From Gemmatimonadota bacterium (GTDB taxonomy: Bacteria > Gemmatimonadota > Gemmatimonadetes > Gemmatimonadales > GWC2-71-9), in the NCBI GenBank assembly GCA_003222155.1, contig QHUU01000057.1, positions 1 through 64,000 on the forward strand: a DNA stretch of 64,000 bases. The letters run 5' to 3'. The first letter of the stretch is position 1. Each line of letters begins with the position of its first letter. This document shows, piece by piece, positions 34,379-41,865 of this stretch. The notes under the pieces were generated by a model. The model did not search any database. It had not been told where the DNA came from and saw nothing but the letters and a program-made list of their open reading frames with translations. Made by a program: the position numbers and the translations under genes.

Positions 34379-35230
34379 CTAACCGACGGCCGCCGCGGGC
34401 GCCGTCGGGGCCGCGCCAGCCCGAGCGAACGCGGCCGTATCCGACGCGCGAAACTTGGCTTCGCCGTCCCAGCGGAAGAACGTGATGTGCACGGCCGTCG
34501 GGTCGATTGTCACGAAGTTGAAGCTCGGCGGGCGGCCGCCGCGTGTGCGCCGGCACAGCGTGCCCGCGGTCGAGACGACGACCCGGCCGTCGAGCAGCTC
34601 GGCGTCTTCCTGGTGGTCGTGCCCGCACAGCACCACCTCGGCGCCGCTCGCCGCGATGCGGCGCTGCGCCCGGCGCCAGCGCGCGAGGCCCATGCGCCTC
34701 GAGATCTCGCCGCGCAGCACGTTGTGGTGCAGCGCCAGCACCCGCGCCTGTTCGGGCGGCGCGGCCGCGAACACGCCGCGGACCCGCTCGACCTCGCGCT
34801 TGGGAAGATGGCCCTTCACGGCGAGGTCGCGCGGGCGCAGCGTGAGCGAGCCCCACGCGACCCCGTGCGACGTGAGCGCGCCCGCGATCACCGCGCCGGG
34901 AATCGTGAGCGTCGGGGTCAGGTCGTCGCCGAAATAGCGCGCGTACTTCGCATACGCGGGCGCCTTTCCGAACGGCATCAACGGCCGCGTCCACCAGCAG
35001 ACGTCGTGGTTTCCCGGGATCACGTGCACCGGCGCCGTCCGGGCCGCGAGCTGCACCAGGGCCCGAGCCCGCTGGAACTCCCCGTGGCGCGCCCGCTGCG
35101 ACACATCTCCCGTGATCACGACCGCATCGGGCCGCAGATCGGGGATCATGGCTTCGAGCGCCTCGATCTGCTCGATATTGGCGAGGCCGCCGAAATGGAG
35201 GTCGGAGACGTGCAGCAGCTGGACGGTCAC
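34379..35230 (-). CDS. Calcineurin-like metallophosphoesterase
   Basis: The product has 283 residues from GTG 35228-35230, overlapping the DUF4139 stop (GTGA). All five metal motifs are present: DLHFGG, ITGDVSQ, IPGNHDV, LALHHNVL and CGHDHQ. The arrangement suits the class III cyclic-nucleotide or nucleotidyl phosphodiesterase group. There is no signal peptide. The Ala-rich tail is low complexity. It is the last gene of the SDR-to-MPE operon; the substrate is unknown. Confidence 0.85.
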   Translation of the reverse strand: MTVQLLHVSDLHFGGLANIEQIEALEAMIPDLRPDAVVITGDVSQRARHGEFQRARALVQLAARTAPVHVIPGNHDVCWWTRPLMPFGKAPAYAKYARYFGDDLTPTLTIPGAVIAGALTSHGVAWGSLTLRPRDLAVKGHLPKREVERVRGVFAAAPPEQARVLALHHNVLRGEISRRMGLARWRRAQRRIAASGAEVVLCGHDHQEDAELLDGRVVVSTAGTLCRRTRGGRPPSFNFVTIDPTAVHITFFRWDGEAKFRASDTAAFARAGAAPTAPAAAVG

Positions 35231-36618
35231 GACTCGGCCTGCACGGTGTAGGTGAGCGTGGCGTCGCCGTTCGCCGGGACGCTCACGCGGAACCGCACCT
35301 CCGTGGACGAGAGTTTTTCCGCGGGGATGCTGCTCTCGGTGACCTGCCACGTGCCGAACCGCGCCTCCCGCACGTCGACCGAGACGGGCTGCGACTTGGC
35401 GTTGCTGAGCGTCACCTTGTAGGCGGCGGTGATGCGCTGGCGGGGCGGCTGCCCCCGCCGCGGTGGCGCGAGCTGCTCCTGGTTGTAGTCGGTCTGCACC
35501 CGCTCTGCAGTGACGTCGAACGCGTCCCCCGACTGCACGCGCAGATCCCGGCCCGGCGCCGTGTGATCGCTCTTCGCCTCTCCTACCAGCTGCAGCCGGA
35601 GGCCCGAGTCGGCCTGGTACACCTGGACCGTTCCCCCGGGCAGCGGCCGCTCGCCGAAGGGCGTCCCGCGCGGGCGCTTGAGCGTGTACCAGACCTGCAC
35701 CGGCACGCGGCTGGGCTCGGACGGCGACTGGCCCACGAACCCACGCCACGGCAGCACGCCGGGGACGACCAGCTCTTGCGTGTAGGGCGCGGCCGTCTCG
35801 GGAAACAGCGCGACCGTGAGGGTCGCGCCGGGCTCGAGAGACCGCCTGCCCGGCAGCTCGTACACGTGCGTCTCGCCGACCGCTTCCTCGCTCGCCGCCG
35901 CGGGTGTCTCCTCGGCTCCGGCGAGCTTCGTGTAGCCACGGATCAAGAACTGCGGGCGCGGCGCCGTCCGCGCACGATTGATCGATCCGGCGACGAGTTG
36001 CACCTCCGCGCTATCGACGCGCAGCGTCTGCGACGTGATCGTCGCGGCCCCTGAAACCTGACACTTGGGACCAAGCAACACCACCTGGTATACCGCCTCC
36101 CATCGCGCCGCGCCGTCCGCGAGGTAGGCGAGCTCCGTGCGCGGCCGCGGCCGCGCCGCTTCGAGTGTGAGTGCTGCTTCGGGCGCCGTGCGCACGAGCT
36201 CCGGCGGGAACAACGGCTCCCCGGGCGGAGACAGGAGGAATCGTCCGTCGGACAGCCGATATTGGGGAGGGTCGCTTCGCACCACGCTCGCCCGCACGGT
36301 GTCTGGCCCGCCGGTCTCGCGCGGCCTAATGAAGGAAAGGGTCTGCCCGATCGAGGCCGCAAGAGCGGCTTCCGGGGTGCTGGGCGGGCGCACCACGGCC
36401 GACACGAGCGCCACGGCGGTGTCGGGCGAGAACAGCGTGGCTCCGTCGAGCCCCTCGAGCCTGATGGTGAGGGCGTTCCGTCCCTTCTGGAGCGGTTGGG
36501 GCAGCGCCCGGCGCACCACGACGCGCCCGTCGCTGTAGATGGAAAGAGACGCCTGACCGGCGAGCGGCGCTCCCCCCGCGATGGCCGCGACGACTAGGGA
36601 CGCCGTGATTTGAGCCAT
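35227..36618 (-). CDS. DUF4139 family exported protein
   Basis: This 463-residue protein has a signal peptide ([21 protein letters not shown]). It has the typical DUF4140/DUF4139 layout: an N-terminal domain with AVVRPPSTPEAAL, then YLADGAARWEAVYQVVL, and a C-terminal domain with YKVTLSNAKSQPVSVDVRE and LTYTVQAES. Such proteins are predicted beta-sandwich envelope proteins of unknown function. The ATG lies inside the 3' end of the zinc-ribbon membrane gene (25-nt overlap), and the stop overlaps the phosphoesterase start. Confidence 0.8.
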   Translation of the reverse strand: MAQITASLVVAAIAGGAPLAGQASLSIYSDGRVVVRRALPQPLQKGRNALTIRLEGLDGATLFSPDTAVALVSAVVRPPSTPEAALAASIGQTLSFIRPRETGGPDTVRASVVRSDPPQYRLSDGRFLLSPPGEPLFPPELVRTAPEAALTLEAARPRPRTELAYLADGAARWEAVYQVVLLGPKCQVSGAATITSQTLRVDSAEVQLVAGSINRARTAPRPQFLIRGYTKLAGAEETPAAASEEAVGETHVYELPGRRSLEPGATLTVALFPETAAPYTQELVVPGVLPWRGFVGQSPSEPSRVPVQVWYTLKRPRGTPFGERPLPGGTVQVYQADSGLRLQLVGEAKSDHTAPGRDLRVQSGDAFDVTAERVQTDYNQEQLAPPRRGQPPRQRITAAYKVTLSNAKSQPVSVDVREARFGTWQVTESSIPAEKLSSTEVRFRVSVPANGDATLTYTVQAES

Positions 36619-36932
36619 TCGAGCGCAATCCTCTGCACGATACGAAAGGTCAGGACGTACCACGCGACCGCCGCCACGGCGCCCACAGTGCGGGCGGTGG
36701 CCTGCGACGCCGGCGCCACGCCCCGGAGGGTGAGCATCAGATACACCACGAGCACGAGGGTGGTGACGATGGCTGCGAGACGCCCTACCCGTGACGCCTT
36801 TCGCGCGACGTCTCTGGTGCATTTCCCACACAGCTCCCCCAAGGCGATCCCCGCGGTGATATCGCCACAGCGAGCGCACGGATGGCTAGACGCGCCGGGC
36901 CACAGCCCGGGCGAAGTCGGTGGTCGAAGCAC
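36594..36932 (-). CDS. Small zinc-ribbon membrane protein
   Basis: This 112-residue protein has an N-terminal CARC ... CGKC pair (two CxxC knuckles about 13 residues apart), then two transmembrane helices ([18 protein letters not shown] and [15 protein letters not shown]) and a basic tail. The likely GTG start at 36930-36932 overlaps the IDH gene end by 47 nt, and its own 3' end overlaps the DUF4139 start by 25 nt. Double overlap is unusual, but the clear domain organisation supports it being real. Function unknown. Confidence 0.55.
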   Translation of the reverse strand: MLRPPTSPGLWPGASSHPCARCGDITAGIALGELCGKCTRDVARKASRVGRLAAIVTTLVLVVYLMLTLRGVAPASQATARTVGAVAAVAWYVLTFRIVQRIALEWLKSRRP

Positions 36933-37899
36933 TGCCCCCCAGATCCTTGGTCCGGACGTTGTCCTTCACGATCACCGTTTCGAGCGCGCGCCGCAGCCGG
37001 CCCGCTTCCTCGAGCTGGCCGATGTGGTCGAGCATCATCGCGGCCGCGAGCATCTGCGCGGCGGGGTTCGCGATGCCCTGCCCCGCGATGTCCGGCGCCG
37101 AGCCGTGCACGGCCTCGAAGATCGCCGCCTGCTCACCGACGTTCGCGCCGGGCGCGAGTCCCAGTCCTCCCACCAGTCCCGAGGCCTCGTCCGAGAGGAT
37201 GTCGCCGAACAGGTTGGTGGTGACGATCACGTCGAACTGGGCCGGGTTGATCACGAGCTGCATGGCGGCGTTGTCCACGATCTTGTCGTCCGAGGCGATC
37301 TGCCCTTGATACTCCGCGGCGATCTGCCTGGCGGTCTCGAGGAACAGCCCGGACGTCGCCTTGAGGATGTTGGCCTTGTGCACGACGGTCACCTTCTTGC
37401 GCCCGTGCCGGCGCGCGTAGTCGAACGCGTAGCGCACGATCCGCCGGCAGCCGTCACGGGTCATGACGGACGTCGCCTGTGCGAGCGCTTTGGGGTCGTT
37501 CCCGACCTTGAAGGTGCGGTCGAACCCCACGTACATCCCCTCCGTGTTCTCGCGCACGATGACCAAGTCCACGTCGACGTAGCGGCCGCCCGGCACGATC
37601 GACTTGACGGGGCGCACGTTCGCATACAGCTCGAACTCCTGGCGCAACGCCACGTTCACCGAGCGGTAGCCCCCGCCCACGGGCGTGGTGAGCGGGCCCT
37701 TGAGCGCGAGCCCGGTGCGGCGGATCGAGTCGAGCGTCGCCTTCGGCAGCGGCGTGCCCGCCTTTTCCACAGCGCTCATCCCACCGTACTGCTCGTCCCA
37801 GTCGAGCTCGACTTCCAGCGCGTCGAGCACCGACAGGGTCGCCTCGGTAATCTCGGGCCCGATTCCGTCGCCGGCGATGAGGGTCGCCTCACGCCTCAC
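36886..37899 (-). CDS. NAD-type isocitrate / homoisocitrate dehydrogenase family enzyme
   Basis: This 337-residue beta-decarboxylating dehydrogenase has GDGIGPEIT, the substrate-binding [50 protein letters not shown] and [16 protein letters not shown]. The short, single-domain form and this last motif are typical of NAD-dependent IDH and homoisocitrate/isopropylmalate relatives. The most likely role is isocitrate to 2-oxoglutarate; substrate cannot be fixed from sequence alone. GTG 37897-37899 overlaps the upstream lipoprotein stop. Confidence 0.88.
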   Translation of the reverse strand: MRREATLIAGDGIGPEITEATLSVLDALEVELDWDEQYGGMSAVEKAGTPLPKATLDSIRRTGLALKGPLTTPVGGGYRSVNVALRQEFELYANVRPVKSIVPGGRYVDVDLVIVRENTEGMYVGFDRTFKVGNDPKALAQATSVMTRDGCRRIVRYAFDYARRHGRKKVTVVHKANILKATSGLFLETARQIAAEYQGQIASDDKIVDNAAMQLVINPAQFDVIVTTNLFGDILSDEASGLVGGLGLAPGANVGEQAAIFEAVHGSAPDIAGQGIANPAAQMLAAAMMLDHIGQLEEAGRLRRALETVIVKDNVRTKDLGGSASTTDFARAVARRV

Positions 37900-38618
37900 G
37901 GCAGCCCCGGCGTGAGGCTCTTGACGGCGCGCGTGAGCGCCGTCCAGGGATCGTCCCCTTCGCCCCGCGCCACGGTTCGGAACCCGACCCGGCCGGTGCG
38001 GACGTCCACCATCACCACCGTCAGCTCAGCCGTGCCGGACGGGCGGTCCGGCGGAGCGGCGGTCGATCGTGCCGCCGCCCCTCCCGACCGCCCGTCCACC
38101 GGACTGCCCGTCCGCCTGAACACCAGGCCCGCCGGCACCAGCACGAAGCGTCCGCCCCCCGCCCCTACCAGCGCCGCCAGGGTGCGCAGCTCGTTGCGGA
38201 GCGGGTCGGGCACCATCTCCTCGCGCCCGCCGCCTCGCAGCAGGATGGCCGTGCCCATCTGATCCGGATCGGGGGCGATCCCCGGCGCACGCCGGGTGGC
38301 CCGCCGCAGGTCGTCGGGGAGCAGCCACGTGACTTCCGGGACGCGTGTCCTGAGGAGGGTGCCGATGACGCTGTCGCTTTTGATGAGCGCCGCCCGCCGC
38401 TCCCCTAACAGCGCCTGCCAGTGGAGCGAATCTTCCGCGACGACCAGCGTGAGGGGCGTGATGCCCACCTGCTGCGCCGCGATGCCGGCAGTGGGGAGCG
38501 GGGCGGTGGGCTCGGGCGTCGGCGCGCCAGTCTTGTGCGGGCATGCCCCGAGGAAGGCCGAGGCGACCAGGCACCACGCACCACGCACTAAGTATTTGTT
38601 TTGCAAAGGATTAGTCAC
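37896..38618 (-). CDS. Putative lipoprotein with repeat-encoded loop
   Basis: The product has 240 residues from GTG 38616-38618. The signal sequence ends in FLGAC, lipobox Cys26. The mature part contains LTLVVAEDSLHWQALLG and TAELTVVMVDVRTGRVGFR, suggesting a periplasmic alpha/beta domain of unknown function. Three ACCACGC-type heptamers encode part of the signal peptide (about 38566-38592). A 12-bp inverted repeat (38037-38097) encodes an Ala/Gly/Pro loop before the last strands. A leaderless-type promoter precedes the GTG. It overlaps the IDH start (GTGA). Confidence 0.65.
   Translation of the reverse strand: MTNPLQNKYLVRGAWCLVASAFLGACPHKTGAPTPEPTAPLPTAGIAAQQVGITPLTLVVAEDSLHWQALLGERRAALIKSDSVIGTLLRTRVPEVTWLLPDDLRRATRRAPGIAPDPDQMGTAILLRGGGREEMVPDPLRNELRTLAALVGAGGGRFVLVPAGLVFRRTGSPVDGRSGGAAARSTAAPPDRPSGTAELTVVMVDVRTGRVGFRTVARGEGDDPWTALTRAVKSLTPGLP
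38037..38097. repeat. 12-bp inverted repeat coding a loop in the lipoprotein
   Basis: GGACGGGCGGTC (38037-38048) and its exact reverse complement (38086-38097) flank a further GGCGG/CCGCC pair. In frame it encodes GRSGGAAARSTAAPPDRPSG, a low-complexity insertion. Confidence 0.7.
38566..38592. repeat. ACCACGC heptamers in the lipoprotein signal-peptide region
   Basis: ACCAGGC, ACCACGC and ACCACGC run head to tail, followed by a degenerate unit. They encode VRGAWCLVA of the signal peptide on the minus strand. Confidence 0.55.
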
Positions 38619-38625
38619 GGCGGGC

Positions 38626-38654
38626 AATATCGTGTCCGCGCCGCGGTTTTTCAA
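38626..38654 (-). promoter_or_regulatory. Predicted leaderless promoter of the lipoprotein-IDH operon
   Basis: On the minus strand TTGAAA (38649-38654), a 17-bp spacer and GATATT (38626-38631) are followed by GCCCGCC and GTG 38616-38618. The -35 box overlaps the SDR stop codon, so the genes downstream can be expressed separately from the SDR gene. Confidence 0.5.
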
Positions 38655-39541
38655 GAACCGAGCGTGAGTCCCCCGTCCACCACGATCACCTGTCCCGTCA
38701 CGTGCCGCGCCTCCTCGCTGCACAGGAACACGATCACCCGCGCCACGTCTTCGGGCTCGGCCACGCGGCCCAGCACCGACTCGTGCTCCGCGCGCTCCAA
38801 CACCTCGCGCGGCAGTTTGGAGAGGAGATCCGTCTTGACGAAGCCGGGCGCGACGGCGTTCACGTTCACGTTGGAGGGGCCCAGGTCCACCGCCGCCGAG
38901 CGCGTGAGCCCGATGAGCGCGGCCTTGCTGGCGGCGTAGTTGGCGATGCCGAACCCCGGTCGGAAGGCCTGATGGCTCGCGACGTTGACGATCTTGCCGT
39001 AGCGCTGGGCCCGCATCGAGCCGGCCACAGCCTGGATGCAGTTGAAGGCCCCGGTGACGTTGGTGTCGAGCACTTCCTGCCACGCCTCGGGGCTCAAGCG
39101 CCACAGCGCGCCGTCGTGCGCGACGCCGGCATTGTTGACCAGATAGTGCACGCCTCCCAGACGCTCCCGCACCGTGGTGACGAACTTCTCCACTTCGGCG
39201 TGGTTGCGCACGTCGCAGCGCGCGCAATACACCGGCACGCCGAGGGCCCGAATGGCAGTCTCGGTGAGCAGCGCCTGGGCGGCGACGTCACGGTCGGGGA
39301 GGTCGACGTAGTTGATGGCCACCGCCACGCCGCGTTGGGCGAACTCGAGCGCGGTGGCCCGGCCCAGGCCCGTCGCCCCGCCGGTGACCACCACGACGCG
39401 CCCATGCACGGTCTCGGCCAGATGCTGCGGCGCGGTCCGCGGCTCGGTCGCCGGCGTGGCAACCCGGGTCGCCTCCCGCGCGGCCGTGAGCCAAGGGGAT
39501 GTTGGAGTCAAGCTTTCGAACCTATGTTCGAAATTGAACAT
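38651..39541 (-). CDS. Short-chain dehydrogenase/reductase (FabG-like)
   Basis: The product has 296 residues from ATG 39539-39541. A roughly 45-residue N-terminal extension precedes the Rossmann fold: VVVTGGATGLGRATALEFA, NNAGVAHDG, the catalytic Ser in NVASHQAF and YAASKAAL, and NAVAPGFVKTDLL. This is a classical SDR similar to 3-oxoacyl-ACP or acetoacetyl-CoA reductases; the substrate is not fixed. It is divergent from cstA with only 28 nt between start codons, and a GAAC-N4-GTTC palindrome overlaps its first codons. Confidence 0.85.
   Translation of the reverse strand: MFNFEHRFESLTPTSPWLTAAREATRVATPATEPRTAPQHLAETVHGRVVVVTGGATGLGRATALEFAQRGVAVAINYVDLPDRDVAAQALLTETAIRALGVPVYCARCDVRNHAEVEKFVTTVRERLGGVHYLVNNAGVAHDGALWRLSPEAWQEVLDTNVTGAFNCIQAVAGSMRAQRYGKIVNVASHQAFRPGFGIANYAASKAALIGLTRSAAVDLGPSNVNVNAVAPGFVKTDLLSKLPREVLERAEHESVLGRVAEPEDVARVIVFLCSEEARHVTGQVIVVDGGLTLGS
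39517..39530. promoter_or_regulatory. GAAC-N4-GTTC palindrome (LexA/Cheo-box-like) beside the cstA promoter
   Basis: CGAACCTATGTTCG is a 5-bp inverted repeat with 4-nt spacer, the format of the Gram-positive-type LexA box. A third half-site (GAAC, 39536-39539) makes an overlapping ATGTTC-N6-GAACAT palindrome covering the cstA -35 box. The site is 3 nt upstream of that -35 box and inside codons 4-9 of the SDR gene. Confidence 0.4.
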
Positions 39542-39562
39542 CGGCAAGGCGCGCCGTAACTT
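39534..39562 (+). promoter_or_regulatory. Predicted leaderless promoter of cstA
   Basis: TTGAAC (39534-39539), a 17-bp spacer and TAACTT (39557-39562) are followed by AGGCGCC and ATG 39570. The seven-base gap between the -10 box and the ATG places the transcript start at the start codon. No Shine-Dalgarno is present. Confidence 0.6.
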
Positions 39563-39569
39563 AGGCGCC

Positions 39570-41612
39570 ATGAATCGGCTGCTCTCGCTCCTCGTGTGGG
39601 GCGGAATTTCCGCCCTCGGTGCCGCCGCCTTCGGCGTCCTCGCGTTGTCGCGCGGCGAGACCGTGAACGCCGCCTGGCTCTTGACCGCGGCGGTGTGCAG
39701 CTATGCCGTCGGATACCGATTCTACAGCCGCTTCCTCGCCGCCCGGGTGTTCGGGCTGGACGACCGCCGCGCGACTCCCGCCGAGCGGCACAACAACGGG
39801 CGCGACTTCGTCCCCACCAACAAGTGGGTGCTGTACGGGCACCATTTCGCGGCGATCGCCGGCGCCGGGCCGCTGGTGGGCCCGGTGCTGGCGGCGCAGT
39901 TCGGCTTCCTCCCGGGCACGTTGTGGCTCGTGATCGGTGTCGTGCTCGGGGGCGCCGTGCAGGACTTCACGATCCTCTTCTGCTCCCTGCGCCGCGACGG
40001 CAAGTCGCTGGGCCAGATGGCCAAAGAGGAGGTAAATCCGGCCGCGGGCGCCACCGCGATGCTCGCGGTGCTCTTCATCATGATCATCCTGCTGGCGGTG
40101 CTGGCGCTCATCGTCGTCAATGCCCTCAAGGCGTCGCCCTGGGGACTGTTCACCCTCGGCTGCACCGTGCCGATCGCGCTGCTGATGGGGTGGTGGATGA
40201 AGCGGTGGCGGCCGGGAAAGGTGGGCGAGGCCTCGGCCGCTGGGGCCGTCCTGCTCCTGGGTGCGCTGGTGGCCGGGGGCTGGGTGGCGGGCCAGCCGCA
40301 CCTCGCCCCCCTGTTCACCCACAGCGCCACGACGCTCACGTGGATGATGGTGGCCTACGGGTTCATCGCCTCGGTGCTGCCGGTATGGATGCTCCTGTGC
40401 CCGCGCGACTACCTCTCGACGTTCCTGAAGATCACGACCATCCTGGTGCTCGCGTTCGCGATCCTGGTGATCCTCCCGCCGCTCAAGATGCCGGCGCTCA
40501 CGCCGTTCGCCACGCTGGGGGAGGGTCCGGTGTTCGCGGGCAAGCTGTTCCCCTTCGCGTTCATCACGATCGCGTGCGGCGCGATCTCGGGATTCCACTC
40601 GCTGGTCGCGTCCGGCACGACGCCGAAGATGATCGCGCGCGAATCCGACGCCCGGCTGATCGGCTACGGCGGCATGCTGATGGAGTCGTTCGTGGGCGTG
40701 ATGGCGATGATCGCGGCGTGCACGCTCGACCCCGGAGTCTATTTCGCGATGAACACCACGCCGGCGGCGCTGGCGCAGGCCTCGCAGGCGCTGGGCCAGG
40801 CGGGCTTCGTCGTCACCCCGGAGACCATGCAGGCGCTCGCCGCCCGGATGGGGGAAGCCACGCTCGTCGCTCGGTCGGGCGGCGCGCCCTCGCTCGCGGT
40901 CGGCATGGCCCAGATCTTCGCGAGCGCCACGGGCGCGCTGGGCGGCGGCGGCCGTACGCTCGACGCCCTGTGGTACCACTTCGCCATCATGTTCGAGGCG
41001 CTGTTCATCCTCACGACGATCGACACCGGGACACGCGTGGGACGCTTCATGCTGCAGGAGATCGTGGGGCACGTGTGGCCCCGCTTCGGCGAGACGTCCT
41101 GGTATCCGAGCGTGATCGCGTCCAGCGCCTGTATCGTCGCGGGGTGGGGCTATTTCCTGTACCAGGGCGTAGTCGACCCGCTGGGCGGCATCAATTCGCT
41201 GTGGCCGCTGTTCGGGATCTCGAATCAGCTGCTCGCCGCCGTGGCGCTGTGCGTGGGCACGACGATTCTCATCAAGATGGGTCGGCAGCGCTTCGCGTGG
41301 GTCACGCTCGCGCCGCTCGCCTGGCTCGTGACGGTCACGATGACGGCCGGGTGGCAGAAGGTGTTCTCGGCCGATCCGCGATTGGGGTTCCTGGCGCACG
41401 CCGCGTCGCTCGCCGGGTCGACCAGCCGCGACGCGGCCCGCCTGATTTTCAACGACCACCTGAACACGTTCGTCGCGCTGCTGTTCATGGTGGTCGTCGC
41501 GGTGCTGATCGTCACCTCCGTCCGGGAGTGGTGGCTGGTATTGTCGAAGCGGAAGCTGGCCGCCGTGCATGAGACGCCGTACGTGGAGACGGGATATGCA
41601 ACGGGAGATTGA
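39570..41612 (+). CDS. cstA: CstA-family carbon-starvation transporter
   Basis: The product has 680 residues and about 16-18 helices. It opens with the family's cytoplasmic and pore segments: DDRRATPAERHNNGRDFVPT, NKWVLYGHHFAAIAGAGPL and GGAVQDF. Later ISGFHSLVASGTTPKMI and SLWPLFGISNQLLAAVAL are equally diagnostic. CstA proteins take up pyruvate and/or peptides during carbon limitation. It is followed by a ybdD-type gene whose start lies within its last codons, the usual partner arrangement. Transcription likely starts at its ATG. Confidence 0.94.
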   Translation: MNRLLSLLVWGGISALGAAAFGVLALSRGETVNAAWLLTAAVCSYAVGYRFYSRFLAARVFGLDDRRATPAERHNNGRDFVPTNKWVLYGHHFAAIAGAGPLVGPVLAAQFGFLPGTLWLVIGVVLGGAVQDFTILFCSLRRDGKSLGQMAKEEVNPAAGATAMLAVLFIMIILLAVLALIVVNALKASPWGLFTLGCTVPIALLMGWWMKRWRPGKVGEASAAGAVLLLGALVAGGWVAGQPHLAPLFTHSATTLTWMMVAYGFIASVLPVWMLLCPRDYLSTFLKITTILVLAFAILVILPPLKMPALTPFATLGEGPVFAGKLFPFAFITIACGAISGFHSLVASGTTPKMIARESDARLIGYGGMLMESFVGVMAMIAACTLDPGVYFAMNTTPAALAQASQALGQAGFVVTPETMQALAARMGEATLVARSGGAPSLAVGMAQIFASATGALGGGGRTLDALWYHFAIMFEALFILTTIDTGTRVGRFMLQEIVGHVWPRFGETSWYPSVIASSACIVAGWGYFLYQGVVDPLGGINSLWPLFGISNQLLAAVALCVGTTILIKMGRQRFAWVTLAPLAWLVTVTMTAGWQKVFSADPRLGFLAHAASLAGSTSRDAARLIFNDHLNTFVALLFMVVVAVLIVTSVREWWLVLSKRKLAAVHETPYVETGYATGD

Positions 41613-41817
41613 GCGAGATGCGGGATGCGCGATGCGGGATGCGGCCCTGCCCTTCCCCACCCGGATCGCGCGCGTGTTGCGGCGCATCATCGGGGCGCCG
41701 GATTACGCGGCGTACCTGGAGCATTGTCGCGTCGCGGGGCACACGCCGAAGCTGAGCGAGGAAGCGTACGTTGCGGAGTTCTTCGAGGCGAAGGGGAAGG
41801 GCGTGCGCTGCTGCTAG
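41596..41817 (+). CDS. YbdD/YjiX-family small protein
   Basis: The product has 73 residues from ATG 41596, preceded by GGAG and overlapping the cstA end by 17 nt. The core IARVLRRIIGAPDYAAYLEH followed by AYVAEFFEAKGKG is the YbdD (DUF466) pattern; these proteins accompany CstA and are thought to act with it. The N-terminal residues (about 7-22) are encoded by GCGGGAT heptamers that begin just after the cstA stop. Starts at ATGs inside the repeat (for example 41632) would remove that segment. Confidence 0.82.
   Translation: MQREIERDAGCAMRDAALPFPTRIARVLRRIIGAPDYAAYLEHCRVAGHTPKLSEEAYVAEFFEAKGKGVRCC
41613..41640. repeat. GCGGGAT heptamers at the cstA-ybdD junction
   Basis: GCGAGAT, GCGGGAT, GCGCGAT and GCGGGAT follow the cstA TGA directly and lie within the 5' part of ybdD. 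Each repeat contains an ATG on the boundary with the next, multiplying possible start codons. Confidence 0.7.
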
Positions 41818-41865
41818 TCGACGGGGCTCACCTGTCGCCACGACATGCCCCTCGCGGTGCCGCCC

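Noticed and set aside
39561-41690. 700-residue minus-strand frame opposite cstA
   Set aside because: Composition dominated by Arg, Glu and His and antisense to a well-supported transporter gene.
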